Assembly (NCBI RefSeq): GCF_035917415.1
Contig: NZ_CP109073.1
Coordinates: 744,001 to 808,000, forward strand
Source: Streptomyces sp. NBC_01803
Lineage (GTDB): Bacteria; Actinomycetota; Actinomycetes; Streptomycetales; Streptomycetaceae
DNA length: 64,000 bases
Reading direction: 5' to 3'
Part shown: in pieces, positions 49,854-63,033 of the stretch
How positions within the stretch are numbered: position 1 is the first letter of the stretch
How the letters are laid out: every line of letters begins with the position of its first letter
Program-made: the position numbers and the translations under genes
Notes under the pieces: model-generated
Database searches by the model: none
What the model was told of the DNA's origin: nothing
What the model saw: only the letters and a program-made list of their open reading frames with translations

Positions 49854-50999
49854 ATGTCCATGACTCAAACGCATCCCGATCTCGTCCCCGCCGGGCCCGC
49901 GGACCATCCCGGCCCGGACGTCGAGCTGCGCCACGTCGTCAAGCACTACGACGGGCACCGCGCGCTCGACGGCATCGATCTGACGGTGCGGCGAGGCGAG
50001 TTCCTCTCCCTCCTCGGCCCCTCCGGGTGCGGCAAGACCACCTGCCTGAAGGTGATCGCCGGCTTCGAGCAGGTGACCAGCGGGGACGTGCTGCTCGGCG
50101 GGGCGCCGGTCGACCGGGTGCCGGCCCACCGGCGGGACGTGAACACGGTCTTCCAGGGCTACGCGCTGTTCCCGCACCTGACCGTGGTGGACAACGTCGC
50201 CTTCGGCCTGCGGCAGCGCGGCCTGGGCAAGGCCGAACGGCGGCGGCTCGCCGAAGAGGCCCTCGACCTGGTGGCGCTGTCCGGGCAAGGCCGCAGGTAC
50301 CCGGCCGAGCTGTCCGGCGGCCAGCAGCAACGCGTCGCCCTGGCCCGCGCGCTGGTGCTCCGGCCGCGGGTGCTGCTGCTGGACGAGCCGCTCGCCGCGC
50401 TCGATCTCAAGCTGCGCCGCGCCATGCAGCAGGAGCTGAAGCGGATCCACGCCGAGGTCGGCATCACCTTCATCTTCGTCACCCATGACCAGCACGAGGC
50501 GCTGGCGATGTCCGACCGGATCGCGGTGCTGCACGCCGGCCGGATCGAGCAGCTGGCCGCGCCGACCGAGATCTATGACACCCCCGCCACCCCGTTCGTC
50601 GCGGAGTTCATCGGGGACCTGGCGAAGCTCGGCGGCACGCTCTCCGAGCCGGGCCTGGTGGCGCTGGACGCGGGCCCCCGGATCCCGGTCACCCGGATCG
50701 TCGCCGACGCCGCGGCCGGGCGCCGGGTGGAGATCGGGCTCCGGCCGGAGCAGCTGCGGCTGGTGCCCGCCGCCGAGGGGGTGCTCACCGGCCGGGTGCT
50801 GACCTCGTCCGTCATCGGCCACCTCGCCGAGTCCGAGGTGCGGCTGCCGGACGGCTCGGCCCTTCTGGTGCGCCAGCCGCGGTCCGCCCTGGCCCTGGGG
50901 CTGGCCGACTTCGCGCCCGGCCGCGAGGTCGGGATCGCCTGGGAGCCCGGGGCCCCGCTGCTCCTCGGGGAACAACAGCCGCCGGCCAGCCCCCGCTGA
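49854..50999 (+). CDS. Pot-type ABC transporter ATP-binding protein
   Basis: A 381-residue importer ATPase of the spermidine/putrescine-Fe3+-type family. Walker A GPSGCGKTT, Q-loop FQGYALFPHLTVVDNV, signature LSGGQQQRVALARAL, Walker B VLLLDEPLAALD, switch His in FVTHDQ, then a C-terminal TOBE regulatory domain (about 280-375). ATG 49854 with a weak GAGAG site. It is followed by two permeases, a receptor and two glycosidases with little or no spacing, so import of a glycoside-like compound is as likely as polyamines. Confidence 0.92.
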   Translation: MSMTQTHPDLVPAGPADHPGPDVELRHVVKHYDGHRALDGIDLTVRRGEFLSLLGPSGCGKTTCLKVIAGFEQVTSGDVLLGGAPVDRVPAHRRDVNTVFQGYALFPHLTVVDNVAFGLRQRGLGKAERRRLAEEALDLVALSGQGRRYPAELSGGQQQRVALARALVLRPRVLLLDEPLAALDLKLRRAMQQELKRIHAEVGITFIFVTHDQHEALAMSDRIAVLHAGRIEQLAAPTEIYDTPATPFVAEFIGDLAKLGGTLSEPGLVALDAGPRIPVTRIVADAAAGRRVEIGLRPEQLRLVPAAEGVLTGRVLTSSVIGHLAESEVRLPDGSALLVRQPRSALALGLADFAPGREVGIAWEPGAPLLLGEQQPPASPR

Positions 51000-51024
51000 C
51001 ACCCGCCACGAGGAGACCCGTCCC

Positions 51025-52095
51025 ATGACGCAACTCACCGCGCCGCCGGCGCCACCCCGCGGCACAGCCCAGGAACCGCCGCGCGCCCGCCGGGTGGCCG
51101 CCGGCATCGGCGCCGCCCTCGCCCTCGCCGGCACTGCCTGGGTCTACCAGACGGCGCTCGCCCTCGACCTCGGCATCCCCGCGCTGCTGCTCACCTTCGT
51201 CGTGTCGGTCCCGCTGGTGCTGCTCGCCGCCGCGGCCGTGCGCAGCAGGCGCCCCCGTGGCGGGGTCGCGCTGCTGATACCGGCGGTCGCGTTCGTCTCC
51301 GTCTTCCTGATGCTGCCGGCCCTGGTCATCGTGGCGTACGCGCTCGCCACCCAACGCGGCTTCGGCGGCGTCGAGTTCGGCCTGTCCTTCGCGAACTTCG
51401 GCCGGAGCGTGAACGACATCACGCTCGGGGCGTTCTGGCGGACCCTCGGGCTGGCCGCCGCCGGCACGGCGCTGACCATACTGGCCGGGCTACCGCTGGC
51501 GTACTGGCTCGCCCGGTTCGCCGGGCCGCGGCTGCGGATGTGGGGGATGGCACTCATCATGCTGCCCTTCCTGACATCGTTCCTGGTCCGCACCTACGCG
51601 TTCCTCATCGTGCTGTCCGACCAGTTCCCGGTGCTGCGCGGCCTGCGACGGCTGGGCCTGCTCAGCGAGGACGCCACGCTGCTGGGGAGCCCGACCGCCG
51701 TGCTGATCGGCCTCACCTACACCTACCTGCCGCTGTTCGTGCTGCCCGCCTTCTCCGCTCTGGAACGTATGGACTGGTCCCTGATCCGGGCGGCGAGCGA
51801 CCTCGGCTCACCGCGCTGGAAGGCGTTCCTCCAGATCACGCTCCCGCTCAGCCTGCCGGGCCTGACGACCGGCGCGCTGCTGGTGTTCGTCCCGATGGCG
51901 GGCGACTACCTGGTGCCGCAGATCCTCGGCGGCGGGCGCGTGGACCTCATGGGCAACCTCATCAGCCGCGCCTTCCTGGAGGAGCAGAACTACCCGAGCG
52001 GCGCGGCCCTCGCCCTGCTGATGACGGCCGCGCTGTCCGTGCTGACCCTGCTCCAGCTCCGCACGAGCAGACGCTCAAGGACCCTCCATGGCTGA
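51025..52095 (+). CDS. Pot-type ABC transporter permease 1 (PotB-like, extended N-terminus)
   Basis: A 356-residue permease. About 70 residues precede the normal PotB start and contain two extra hydrophobic segments (about 25-45 and 50-72); the regular six-segment core starts near residue 82. The ATPase-coupling loop is IRAASDLGSPRWKAFLQITLPLSLPG. ATG 51025, 25 bp after the ATPase stop; the 3' end overlaps the next permease by 8 bp. Confidence 0.92.
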   Translation: MTQLTAPPAPPRGTAQEPPRARRVAAGIGAALALAGTAWVYQTALALDLGIPALLLTFVVSVPLVLLAAAAVRSRRPRGGVALLIPAVAFVSVFLMLPALVIVAYALATQRGFGGVEFGLSFANFGRSVNDITLGAFWRTLGLAAAGTALTILAGLPLAYWLARFAGPRLRMWGMALIMLPFLTSFLVRTYAFLIVLSDQFPVLRGLRRLGLLSEDATLLGSPTAVLIGLTYTYLPLFVLPAFSALERMDWSLIRAASDLGSPRWKAFLQITLPLSLPGLTTGALLVFVPMAGDYLVPQILGGGRVDLMGNLISRAFLEEQNYPSGAALALLMTAALSVLTLLQLRTSRRSRTLHG

Positions 52096-52933
52096 CCACA
52101 CCACCGGCGGCAGTGCCCGGGACCGGCGCGCGGTGCGCCGCCTGCTCACCGCGTACAGCCTCGCCGTCTACCTCTTCCTCTTCTTCCCCCTGGTCATCAC
52201 CGCGGTCTACGCCTTCAACGCGGGCGAGATCGTCCCGCTGTGGGAGGGCTGGTCGGTGCGCTGGTTCCGCGCCGCCGCGGGGAACGACGGCATCCGCGAG
52301 GCCATCGCACTCTCGCTGGCCATCGGCCTTGGTTCGGCGGCGATCTCCGTGGTGCTCGGCACCGCGGCCGCCCTCGGCCTCGCCGGGCGGGGGCGCCGGT
52401 CCGGGCCGCTCCAGGCGTTCCTGATCCTCGGCCTCGTCGTCCCCGAACTGATGCTGGCCATCGGCCTCCTGCTCTACTTCGACCAGGCGAACACGCCCCT
52501 CGGCCGGGGCCCGATGATGGTCTCGCACTCCCTGTTCGGCATCGCGCTGGTGATGATGACCGTGCGCGCCCGGCTGTCCCGGCTGCCCATGGGCCTCGAA
52601 CTGGCGAGCGCGGACCTCGGCGCCACCCGGTGGGCGACCTTCCGGCAGGTGACGCTGCCGCAGCTCTACCCGGCGATCCTCGCCGGCGGGCTGCTCGCGT
52701 TCACCTTCTCCTTCGACGACGTGATCCTGTCCCAGTTCCTCGCCGGCTCGGGCAACACCACCTGGCCGCTGTACATCCTCGCCTCACTGCGCACCGGCCT
52801 GTCGCCCGAGGTCAACGCCGCGGCCACGCTCGTATTCGGCGGCACCGTGCTGCTGCTCGCCGGATGCGGCGGCCTGCTGCGCCTCGCGGCGGCCCGCGGA
52901 AAACGCGCCGCCGACGCCAACCCCCTCTCCTAG
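52088..52933 (+). CDS. Pot-type ABC transporter permease 2 (PotC-like)
   Basis: A 281-residue permease with six predicted membrane segments and the coupling loop LASADLGATRWATFRQVTLP. Its ATG lies 8 bp inside the first permease gene. After its stop comes a 66-bp spacer with a run of CCCAT/CCCCAT repeats before the receptor gene. Confidence 0.92.
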   Translation: MADHTTGGSARDRRAVRRLLTAYSLAVYLFLFFPLVITAVYAFNAGEIVPLWEGWSVRWFRAAAGNDGIREAIALSLAIGLGSAAISVVLGTAAALGLAGRGRRSGPLQAFLILGLVVPELMLAIGLLLYFDQANTPLGRGPMMVSHSLFGIALVMMTVRARLSRLPMGLELASADLGATRWATFRQVTLPQLYPAILAGGLLAFTFSFDDVILSQFLAGSGNTTWPLYILASLRTGLSPEVNAAATLVFGGTVLLLAGCGGLLRLAAARGKRAADANPLS

Positions 52934-52999
52934 TCCCGCCTTCGTTCCGTCCCCGCCCCATCCCATCCCATCCCCATCCCCATCCCGGAGAACGCCACC

Positions 53000-54189
53000 A
53001 TGAAGCTCCACACCCAGCACCCCCCCACCCACCTCCGCGTCCTGTGTACCCCAGCCCACGCCCGAAGACTCAGCACCCACCTCAGCACCGGGCTGAGCCG
53101 GCGTCGTTTCCTGCTCGCCGCGGGCGCCGGCACGGCCACGGCCACCCTCTCCGGCTGTTTCTCCGCGGGCGAGGAGCAGACCACCGGCTCCGACGTCGAG
53201 TCCGGGCAGCCCATCGAGGACGCCCTGCTGCTGGCCAACTACGCCGACTACGTCAGTGAGGAGAACCTGCGGCTGTTCACCGAGGCGGAGGGCCCCCGGG
53301 TCACCCTGGAGACCTACGTCACCGGCGTCGAGCTGATCTCCAAGATGGACACCGGCGGCGCGGAGTACGACATCGTGGTGCCCGGCCCCGCCGAGGTGGT
53401 CATGCTGCGCGAACGCGGCCTGCTGGCCGAGATCAACCGCGACCTGATCCCGAACCTGGCCAACCTTCCCTCCTCGTACGAGGAGAACGACTACGACCCG
53501 GGGAACCGCTTCACCATCCCGAAGAACGTCGGCCTCGCCAGCTTCTGGTACCGGCCCTCGGCGGTGCCCGACGAGAACCCGCAGAACCTCCTCGACTGCT
53601 TCGAGATGATCTCCCGCCACCCCGACGCCCGGGTCAACTTCTTCGCCGGCGCCCGCGAGGTGTTCGCCATCGCGCTCGCCGCCCTCGACCGGGACATCGC
53701 CACCACCGATCCGGCCGACATCCAGGCCGCCAAAGAGCTGCTGATCTCGGTCCAGCCGCACATCGACTCGTTCGGCGCCGACGAGGTCAGCCTGGGCAGC
53801 GCCGGCGAGATCGACATCTGCCTGGGCTACAACGGCTACGCGCACCTCATCAACCAGGCCAGGCCCGAGGACCCGGTGACGTTCGTGCTCCCGACCGGCA
53901 GCACCGAGTACTTCATGAACGTCTGGGCCATCCCCACCAACGCACCGCACCCGGTGGCCGCCCACCGCTGGATCAACATGATGCTGGAGCCCGAAGCGGC
54001 TGGCCGGGAGATGGACTTCACCGGCTACCTGGTCCCGGTCACCGGCGCCGAACGCTTCGCCGACCCCGCGCTGATCGCTGACCCCGTGGTCAGCGTCACC
54101 CCCGAGCAGCTCGCCCGCTGGCAGGTCAACATCCCGACCCCCGAGTCCGTCAGCCTCCAGACCGAGGCATTCAACGAATTCCGCGCCGC

Positions 54190-54193
<4 letters not shown>
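53000..54193 (+). CDS. Pot-type ABC transporter substrate-binding lipoprotein (Tat signal)
   Basis: A 397-residue receptor. A long basic N-terminus leads to the twin-arginine motif [12 protein letters not shown] and the lipobox LSGC, so it is probably Tat-exported and lipidated. The mature part has the PotD/PotF two-lobed fold (LLLANYADYVSEENLRLFTE; IPKNVGLASFWYR; FMNVWAIPTNAPHPVAAHRW). Polyamine receptors keep several acidic and aromatic contacts that I cannot verify here, so the ligand is open. The stop overlaps the GH13 gene by 4 bp (ATGA), tying uptake to hydrolysis. Confidence 0.9.
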
Positions 54194-55812
<1,619 letters not shown>

Positions 55813-55831
55813 CATCGAGAGGGGAGCCCGG

Positions 55832-57160
55832 ATGGGCACCATGCGAGAGATCGCCGCGATCCCCGTCGACCCCCGACGCGCGCTGGTCTACGAGCACGGC
55901 TGGCAGTCGTGGAGCCCGACGGCGGCCTACCGCCTCGGTGCCCGCCCGCATCGGCCGGTCTCGGATCCGGTCCGGGTGATGAACTACCGCCCGGACCGGA
56001 TCCCGCCGCCGGACGCGTTCTGGGGCGAGGGCCTGCTGGCCGCCGACCCCGGGGACGGCGGCCCCATCCGGGTCTTCGCCGCGCCCGACGCGACGGGCCC
56101 GATCCCGTCGATCCGCGCCGACGTCCGCGGCGCACGCCTCATCATCTCCGCCGACGCCACTCAGGGCCCCGTGACCGCGACCTGTGACAACGGGCCGGGC
56201 GGCCTGGACGGCGCCCTCGCCCGCTGGGCCGACGGCTTCGCGGCCCGCTCCGGCGCCGCCCGGCCGCGCCCGGCGCCGTCCATCTGGTGCTCCTGGTACC
56301 ACTACTTCACCCAGGTCACCGAGGCCGACATCGACGAGAACGTCGCGGCCATGGACGCCCTCGGCCTCCCCGTGAACGTGGTCCAGATCGACGACGGCTA
56401 CCAGGCGGAGATCGGCGACTGGCTGATCCCCTCCGGCCGGTTCGCCTCGCTGCCCGACCTGGTGGCCCGCATCCGGGACGCCGGCCGCCGGGCGGGCATC
56501 TGGGTGGCCCCCTTCCTCGCCGCCCCGCAGTCCCGGCTGGCCCGCGAGCACCCCGACTGGCTGGTCGGCGGCGCGACCGCCGGCTTCAACGAGGACTGGG
56601 GCAGCGAGGTCGCGGCCGTCGACGTGACCCACCCGGCGGCAGCCGAGTACCTGTTCTCCGTCTTCGCCACCCTCCGCACCCTGGGCATCGACTTCTTCAA
56701 GATCGACTTCATCTACGCCGGCGCCCTGGACGGCCGCCGCCACGACCCCACGGCCACCGGCCTCGACGCCTACCGTTCCGGCCTCCGCCTGATCCGCGAA
56801 GCGATCGGCCCCGACGCCTACCTGCTCGGCTGCGGCGCACCGATTCTCCCCAGCGTCGGCCTGGTCGACGCCATGCGCGTCAGCCCCGACACCGGGCCCA
56901 ACCCCGACCCCGACCACGGCGACATGTCCCAGCCCGCCCAACGCGCCGCCACCCTCACCGGCCGCTGGCGCGCCTGGCAGGACGGCCGCTTCTGGATCAA
57001 CGACTACGACTGCCTCCTCGCCCGCCCGGCCGTGCCCGGCCGCACGGAATGGGCCGCCCATCTCCAGCGCTTCCGCGGCCTGCCGGGCAGCGGCGACCGC
57101 CTGCACGACCTGGACCCCTGGGGGCTGGCCACCACCCGCGAGCTGCTGACCAGCCGATGA
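55832..57160 (+). CDS. GH36 family alpha-galactosidase-like glycoside hydrolase
   Basis: A 442-residue clan GH-D barrel. WCSWYHYFTQVTEADIDEN and VVQIDDGYQAEIGDW are GH36 signatures. The nucleophile Asp lies in FFKIDFIYAGAL and the acid/base Asp in MRVSPDTGP. It is shorter than classical GH36 enzymes because the large N-terminal beta domain is reduced to about 140 residues. ATG 55832 follows GGGGAG; ATG 55841 is possible. Last gene of the Pot-type transporter operon. A GH13 plus a GH36 enzyme suggests a substrate with alpha-gluco and alpha-galacto bonds, such as a raffinose-like or glycosylated solute. Confidence 0.87.
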   Translation: MGTMREIAAIPVDPRRALVYEHGWQSWSPTAAYRLGARPHRPVSDPVRVMNYRPDRIPPPDAFWGEGLLAADPGDGGPIRVFAAPDATGPIPSIRADVRGARLIISADATQGPVTATCDNGPGGLDGALARWADGFAARSGAARPRPAPSIWCSWYHYFTQVTEADIDENVAAMDALGLPVNVVQIDDGYQAEIGDWLIPSGRFASLPDLVARIRDAGRRAGIWVAPFLAAPQSRLAREHPDWLVGGATAGFNEDWGSEVAAVDVTHPAAAEYLFSVFATLRTLGIDFFKIDFIYAGALDGRRHDPTATGLDAYRSGLRLIREAIGPDAYLLGCGAPILPSVGLVDAMRVSPDTGPNPDPDHGDMSQPAQRAATLTGRWRAWQDGRFWINDYDCLLARPAVPGRTEWAAHLQRFRGLPGSGDRLHDLDPWGLATTRELLTSR

Positions 57161-57261
57161 TCCCCGGGCCCGGCCCCTGATGTCCTCCGCCGTCTCCCAT
57201 GGCGGGGGCGGCGGGGGGCGGGGGCGGCGGGGGAAAGCCGCAACCGGGGCGCACCTACGAG

Positions 57262-57290
57262 GGTGCCGCAGTGGGTACGGCTGCGGCACC
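57262..57290. terminator. bidirectional hairpin between the GH36 and fdhD genes
   Basis: GGTGCCGCA (57262-57270) and TGCGGCACC (57282-57290) form a 9-bp perfect stem with an 11-base loop between convergent genes. Confidence 0.62.
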
Positions 57291-57313
57291 TCGGAGCCGG
57301 GACACGTACGGGC

Positions 57314-58282
57314 TCACCTCGCGCGTCCTCCTTCCGACGGCCCTGTTCTGCCGGCTGTCGGCTGTCCGGCCGAGGAGGGGTTTCCCGGTGCGGCTCGTGT
57401 CGAGGACGTTGCTGTCGAGGGCATGACGCCCGCGGCTTCGGCGGTGGCCCCGGCCCGCAGGTCGAGGCGCCGCTCGCCCGCGTACACGTTCATGGAGTTC
57501 CCGCGCAGGAAGCCGACGAGCGTGAGCCCGGTCTCCGCCGCCAGGTCCACCGCGAGGGAGGACGGTGCCGAGACCGCCGCCAGCATCGGGATGCCTGCCA
57601 TGACCGCCTTCTGCGCCAGCTCGAAGGACGCCCGCCCGGATACCAGCAGAATGCGCCGGGACAGCGGCAGTTCGCCGGACTGGAGCGCGCGGCCGATCAG
57701 CTTGTCGACGGCGTTGTGCCGGCCGACGTCCTCCCGCAGGTCCAGCAGTTCGCCCTCGGGCGAGAACAGCCCGGCGGCGTGCAGGCCCCCGGTGCGGTCG
57801 AACACCCGCTGCGCGGCCCGCAGCCGGTCGGGCAGGGCGGCCAGCAGCTCGGGGGTCACCCGGACCGGGGGCGTGTCAGAGATCGGCCAGCGGGCGGTGG
57901 TCCGCACGGCCTCCAGGCTGGCCTTCCCGCACAACCCGCAGGAAGACGTGGTGTACACGTTCCGCTCCAGCGTGATGTCGGGCACCGGCACGCCGGGGGC
58001 GAGCCGCACGTCGACGACGTTGTACGTGTTGGAACCGTCCTCCGTGGCACCCGCGCAGTACACGATGTTCGCCACATCCCCGGCCCGGCCCACGACGCCC
58101 TCGCTCACCAGGAACCCGGCGGCCAGCGCGAAGTCGTCACCGGGCGTGCGCATGGTGATGGCCAACGGCTTGCCGCCCAGCCGGATCTCCAGCGGCTCCT
58201 CCGCGACCAGCGTGTCGGGGCGGGTGCTCGCCGCACCGTCCCGGATCCGCAGCACGCGCCGTCGCTCGGTGCGCCGTCCCAT
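57314..58282 (-). CDS. fdhD: formate dehydrogenase accessory sulfurtransferase FdhD
   Basis: A 322-residue FdhD. The catalytic cysteines are Cys115 and Cys118 ([10 protein letters not shown]); [16 protein letters not shown] and the SGRASFEL segment are family hallmarks. FdhD moves sulfur from IscS to the molybdenum or tungsten cofactor of formate dehydrogenase. The last 35 residues after [12 protein letters not shown] are an unusual Ser/Ala/Thr-rich tail. ATG 58282 has GGAG. No formate dehydrogenase gene is in the window; demethylation of betaine gives formaldehyde and then formate, which would explain the neighbourhood. Confidence 0.94.
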   Translation of the reverse strand: MGRRTERRRVLRIRDGAASTRPDTLVAEEPLEIRLGGKPLAITMRTPGDDFALAAGFLVSEGVVGRAGDVANIVYCAGATEDGSNTYNVVDVRLAPGVPVPDITLERNVYTTSSCGLCGKASLEAVRTTARWPISDTPPVRVTPELLAALPDRLRAAQRVFDRTGGLHAAGLFSPEGELLDLREDVGRHNAVDKLIGRALQSGELPLSRRILLVSGRASFELAQKAVMAGIPMLAAVSAPSSLAVDLAAETGLTLVGFLRGNSMNVYAGERRLDLRAGATAEAAGVMPSTATSSTRAAPGNPSSAGQPTAGRTGPSEGGRAR

Positions 58283-58372
58283 AGCCTTACTCCCGGTTCT
58301 GTCGTCCTGGTAGCCGAACTGTTGATTCCTGCCGCTCGACGATTTCCAGGATGTCCCCGGCGATGATCACGC

Positions 58373-58413
58373 CGTCGCGTTTCGCTGGGCCAGATCCTGT
58401 CAGCGACGCGACG
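58373..58413 (-). terminator. long stem-loop after the serine dehydratase gene
   Basis: CGTCGCG (58373-58379) pairs with CGCGACG (58407-58413) and, after a small bulge, CGCTG (58383-58387) with CAGCG (58401-58405). It lies 18 bp beyond the sdaA stop and before fdhD, so it should end the betaine-type operon. Confidence 0.55.
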
Positions 58414-58430
58414 CCGTTCCGCCCACCTCC

Positions 58431-59813
<1,383 letters not shown>

Positions 59814-59885
59814 GCCATACTCCGTGGGGTTGGAGGGGCCGTGCCGGACAGTCACGGGCACGCCCCCGCGGCAGGGGTTGTCGGC

Positions 59886-61145
59886 TTACAGGCCGGGGTA
59901 GAGCGGGTGCTTCTCCGCCAGGGCGGTGACGCGGGCCTTCAGTCCGTCGGCGTCGTACGCCGGCTTCAGCGCCTCGGCGATGATGTCCGCGACCTCGCGG
60001 AAGTCCTCGGCCCCGAAGCCGCGGGTGGCCAGGGCCGGAGTGCCGATCCGCAGGCCCGAGGTGACCATCGGCGGCCGTGGGTCGTCGGGGATGGCGTTGC
60101 GGTTGACCGTGATGCCGACCTCGTGGAGGCGGTCCTCGGCCTGCCGGCCGTCCAGCTCGGAGTCGCGCAGGTCGACCAGGACCAGGTGCACGTCCGTGCC
60201 GCCGGACAGCACGGAGACGCCCACCTCGGCGACATCGGCCCGGCCCAGGCGCTCGGCGAGGATCCGGGCGCCCGCGAGCGTGCGCTGCTGGCGTTCCCTG
60301 AAGTCCTCGCTCGCCGCCACCTTGAAGGCCACGGCCTTCGCCGCGATGACGTGCTCCAGCGGGCCGCCCTGCTGGCCGGGGAAGACCGCGGAGTTGATCT
60401 TCTTCGCCAGCTCGGCTGTGGACAGGATCACGCCGCCGCGCGGGCCGCCGAGGGTCTTGTGGGTGGTGGTCGTCACGATGTGGGCGTGCGGCACCGGGTT
60501 CGGGTGCAGGCCCGCGGCGACCAGGCCGGCGAAGTGCGCCATGTCGACCATCAGGTACGCGCCGACCTCGTCGGCGATCCGGCGGAACGCGGCGAAGTCG
60601 AGCTGACGCGGGTACGCCGACCAGCCGGCGACGATCAGCTTCGGCCGTTGCTCCTTGGCCAGGCGCTCGACCTCGGCCATGTCGACCCGGCCGGTCTCCG
60701 CGTCGACATGGTAGGCGGCGACGGTGTAGAGCTTGCCCGAGAAGTTGATCTTCATGCCGTGGGTCAGGTGCCCGCCATGGGCGAGATCCAGGCCCAGGAT
60801 GGTGTCGCCGGGGGAGAGCACGGCGAACATCGCGGCGGCGTTGGCCTGCGCGCCGGAGTGCGGCTGCACGTTCGCGGCCTCGGCGCCGAAGAGCGCCTTG
60901 ATCCGGTCGATGGCCAGCTGCTCGATCACGTCGACGTGCTCGCAGCCGCCGTAGTAGCGGCGGCCCGGATAGCCCTCGGCGTACTTGTTGGTGAGCACCG
61001 AGCCCTGGGCCTGGAGGACCGCGACCGGAGCGAAGTTCTCCGAGGCGATCATTTCCAGGGTGGACTGCTGGCGGTGGAGCTCGGCGTCGACGGCGGCGGC
61101 GACGTCCGGGTCGAGCTCGTGAAGGGATCGGTTGAAGAGGGTCAT
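59886..61145 (-). CDS. glyA: serine hydroxymethyltransferase (standard length)
   Basis: A 419-residue SHMT with PLP Lys230 ([15 protein letters not shown]), LEMIASENF and [16 protein letters not shown]. Second SHMT of the window. Its start overlaps the stop of the ferredoxin reductase gene by one base (TGATG), so it belongs to the Rieske ferredoxin operon and should convert glycine from betaine demethylation to serine for the downstream dehydratase, using one-carbon units released by demethylation. Confidence 0.95.
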   Translation of the reverse strand: MTLFNRSLHELDPDVAAAVDAELHRQQSTLEMIASENFAPVAVLQAQGSVLTNKYAEGYPGRRYYGGCEHVDVIEQLAIDRIKALFGAEAANVQPHSGAQANAAAMFAVLSPGDTILGLDLAHGGHLTHGMKINFSGKLYTVAAYHVDAETGRVDMAEVERLAKEQRPKLIVAGWSAYPRQLDFAAFRRIADEVGAYLMVDMAHFAGLVAAGLHPNPVPHAHIVTTTTHKTLGGPRGGVILSTAELAKKINSAVFPGQQGGPLEHVIAAKAVAFKVAASEDFRERQQRTLAGARILAERLGRADVAEVGVSVLSGGTDVHLVLVDLRDSELDGRQAEDRLHEVGITVNRNAIPDDPRPPMVTSGLRIGTPALATRGFGAEDFREVADIIAEALKPAYDADGLKARVTALAEKHPLYPGL

Positions 61146-62347
61146 CAGCGGGCTCCTCGTGGGTCACGGTGCCCGGCAGCCGCGGCGGCAGGGGTGAGGG
61201 TGCGGCGGAGCCGGTTGAACAGCTTCGGCTGGTTCATGGCGAGAACGGCGACGGGGGAGCCCTCGCGCTGGTAGACGGCCGTGAAGGAACGGCTGTCGAG
61301 GTCGCCCTCAAGGAACTCGGGTCGGTCGCCGGGGGCGACGTGTCCGGCGAACTGGATGCGCACCTGGTACTGGTCGGACCAGAAGTACGGCGCGGTGAGC
61401 GGGGCAGGGGCCGACACACCAGAGAGCAAGGTGCGGGCGGCGGTCTTCGCCTGCTCGATGGCGTTGCTCCAGTGCTCGATGCGCGCGTGCCGCCCGGTGA
61501 ACGGGTGAGGACAGCGGGCGACGTCACCAACAGCCACCACATGAGGAACGCTTGTCGCGGAGCCGGCGTCGCACACCACGCCGTCGTCCACCTGGACACC
61601 GGAACCGGAGAGCCAGTCAGTGGCGGGCCTCACACCCACCCCGACCACGACGATGTCGGCGGGCAGCAGGCGCCCGTCCGCCAGCCGTACGCCGGTGACC
61701 CGGCCCTTGCCGGTGAATCCCGCCACGCCGGTTCCGCACAGCAGCGGAACCCCGTGATCGCTGTGGAGTGAAGAGCACGCCAGCCCCATCTCGCGTCCCA
61801 GTTGGCGCTCCAACGGTACGTCGAGCGCCTCGACGACGGTGACGTGGAGCCCCAGCCGGTGGGCGGTGGACGCCACCTCGGCACCGATGAAGCCGGCGCC
61901 GATGACGACGACCCGGGGCAGGCCGTTCAACAGCTCGGCACGCAGAGCCTGGGCATCGTCCAGGGTGCGAAGGGTGTGGAGGCCGGCCAACCCGTCCGTA
62001 CCGGGGAGCATCCGGGGACGGGCTCCGGTGGCGATGACGACTCCGTCGGTGCGCAGCTCCCGTCCGCCGGCCAGGGTGACGGACCGGGCCGCGGGGTCGA
62101 GCCGCACCGCGCGCTCGCCGAGCAGCCACCGCGCCTCCAGGTCCTCATACTCGTCCGCGTCCCCGAGCGCGAGCGCGTCGGCGTCGACGTCGCCCTTGAG
62201 GAAGTCCTTGGACAGGGGCGGGCGATCGTAGGGGGCGTGACGCTCCTCCCCCACGACGACGATGTCGCCGTCGTAGCCCTCCGCGCGCAGCGCGCGAACC
62301 GCGCTCAGACCTGCCAGCGACGCTCCGACGACGGTGATGCTTCTCAT
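61145..62347 (-). CDS. FAD-dependent ferredoxin reductase (oxygenase-coupled)
   Basis: A 400-residue pyridine-nucleotide-disulfide-type reductase: FAD motif [40 protein letters not shown] motif [14 protein letters not shown], and the C-terminal [12 protein letters not shown] typical of reductases serving Rieske oxygenases and P450s. It reduces the small Rieske ferredoxin encoded just upstream (4-bp overlap). ATG 62347 follows GGGGAG. An oxygenase partner is expected beyond the right edge. Confidence 0.92.
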   Translation of the reverse strand: MRSITVVGASLAGLSAVRALRAEGYDGDIVVVGEERHAPYDRPPLSKDFLKGDVDADALALGDADEYEDLEARWLLGERAVRLDPAARSVTLAGGRELRTDGVVIATGARPRMLPGTDGLAGLHTLRTLDDAQALRAELLNGLPRVVVIGAGFIGAEVASTAHRLGLHVTVVEALDVPLERQLGREMGLACSSLHSDHGVPLLCGTGVAGFTGKGRVTGVRLADGRLLPADIVVVGVGVRPATDWLSGSGVQVDDGVVCDAGSATSVPHVVAVGDVARCPHPFTGRHARIEHWSNAIEQAKTAARTLLSGVSAPAPLTAPYFWSDQYQVRIQFAGHVAPGDRPEFLEGDLDSRSFTAVYQREGSPVAVLAMNQPKLFNRLRRTLTPAAAAAGHRDPRGAR

Positions 62348-62664
62348 CCCAGCTCCCCAACAGTGACGTGGAGCAGGACGTAGCCGTCCTCCAGCGAGAC
62401 CCGGTGGGTGCGCACCGGGGCCTTCGCCGGCGGGCAGGTCGGGCGACCGGTGCGCAGGTCGAAGGATGCCTCGTGCAGGGGGCATTCGACGAAGCAGCCC
62501 TCCAGCCAGCCGTCGGCCAGCGAGGCGTCCTGGTGCGTACAGGTGTCATCGATGGCGTAGACCGTGCCGTCCGCGTTGAACAACGCGATGGGGGCGGGGA
62601 CGCCTTGGGTGACACGGATGGACTCGCCAGGCGGCAGGTCTTCGATCCGGCACACCGTGATCAT
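62344..62664 (-). CDS. Rieske-type 2Fe-2S ferredoxin
   Basis: A 106-residue Rieske ferredoxin with ligands Cys42, His44 (CTH) and Cys61, His64 (CPLH). It carries electrons from the reductase to a Rieske oxygenase, probably a glycine betaine or similar demethylase. ATG 62664. First gene of the operon Rieske ferredoxin - reductase - glyA - sdaA; the 369-bp region upstream holds promoter-like and operator-like elements. Confidence 0.93.
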   Translation of the reverse strand: MITVCRIEDLPPGESIRVTQGVPAPIALFNADGTVYAIDDTCTHQDASLADGWLEGCFVECPLHEASFDLRTGRPTCPPAKAPVRTHRVSLEDGYVLLHVTVGELG

Positions 62665-62771
62665 GGGGAACCTCCGGGTTGCGGGTGCCCGACAGAGAGG
62701 GGGAGCCGTCGGCCGGCCGATGACGCCCGGCCTTGCGACGGGAGGGGAACAGCGAGAGATGCCTCAAATAG

Positions 62772-62825
62772 CGCAACACAAACCACTATACGCAACATGC
62801 TTTCCGTCGCGCAGCGGGTTGTCAA
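62772..62825 (-). promoter_or_regulatory. control region of the Rieske ferredoxin operon
   Basis: On the minus strand: TTGACA (62825-62820), TATAGT (62790-62785) and two direct TGTTGCG boxes (62797-62791 and 62778-62772, 19 bp apart). TTGACA and TATAGT are too far apart (29 bp) to be one promoter, so one of them probably works with another element. Repeated TGTTGCG boxes overlap the likely promoter and suggest regulator binding. Confidence 0.45.
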
Positions 62826-62860
62826 GGGAGGAACCGCATCAGTCGGCGTTAGCGCATGAG

Positions 62861-62877
62861 GTTGCGGGATAAGCAAC
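62861..62877. promoter_or_regulatory. GTTGC-N7-GCAAC operator candidate
   Basis: GTTGCGGGATAAGCAAC has the same 5-7-5 layout as the site at 49732-49748. It lies about 197 bp upstream of the Rieske ferredoxin start and could serve that operon. Confidence 0.45.
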
Positions 62878-62928
62878 AGAATGGGTGCGGTGACCGGCGC
62901 CCCGGACACGGCGTTCCGCCTCGTGGCG

Positions 62929-62954
62929 GCCCCGGACGCGCGCGCATCCGGGGC
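62929..62954. terminator. hairpin in the spacer between the BCCT and Rieske ferredoxin genes
   Basis: GCCCCGGA (62929-62936), 10-base loop, TCCGGGGC (62947-62954): an 8-bp perfect stem. A second, backup terminator for the BCCT gene or a leader element. Confidence 0.45.
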
Positions 62955-62990
62955 ACGACGCCGCAGCCGAACCGCTCGGCGAACGGAAGG

Positions 62991-63026
62991 CGGGGCCGTG
63001 GACGCACACGTCGTCGCACGGCCCCG
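62991..63026 (-). terminator. strong stem-loop terminator after the BCCT gene
   Basis: CGGGGCCGTG (62991-63000) and CACGGCCCCG (63017-63026) form a 10-bp perfect stem; the loop can pair further (GACG/CGTC). It begins 7 bp beyond the BCCT stop codon. Confidence 0.72.
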
Positions 63027-63033
63027 TCGTGCC

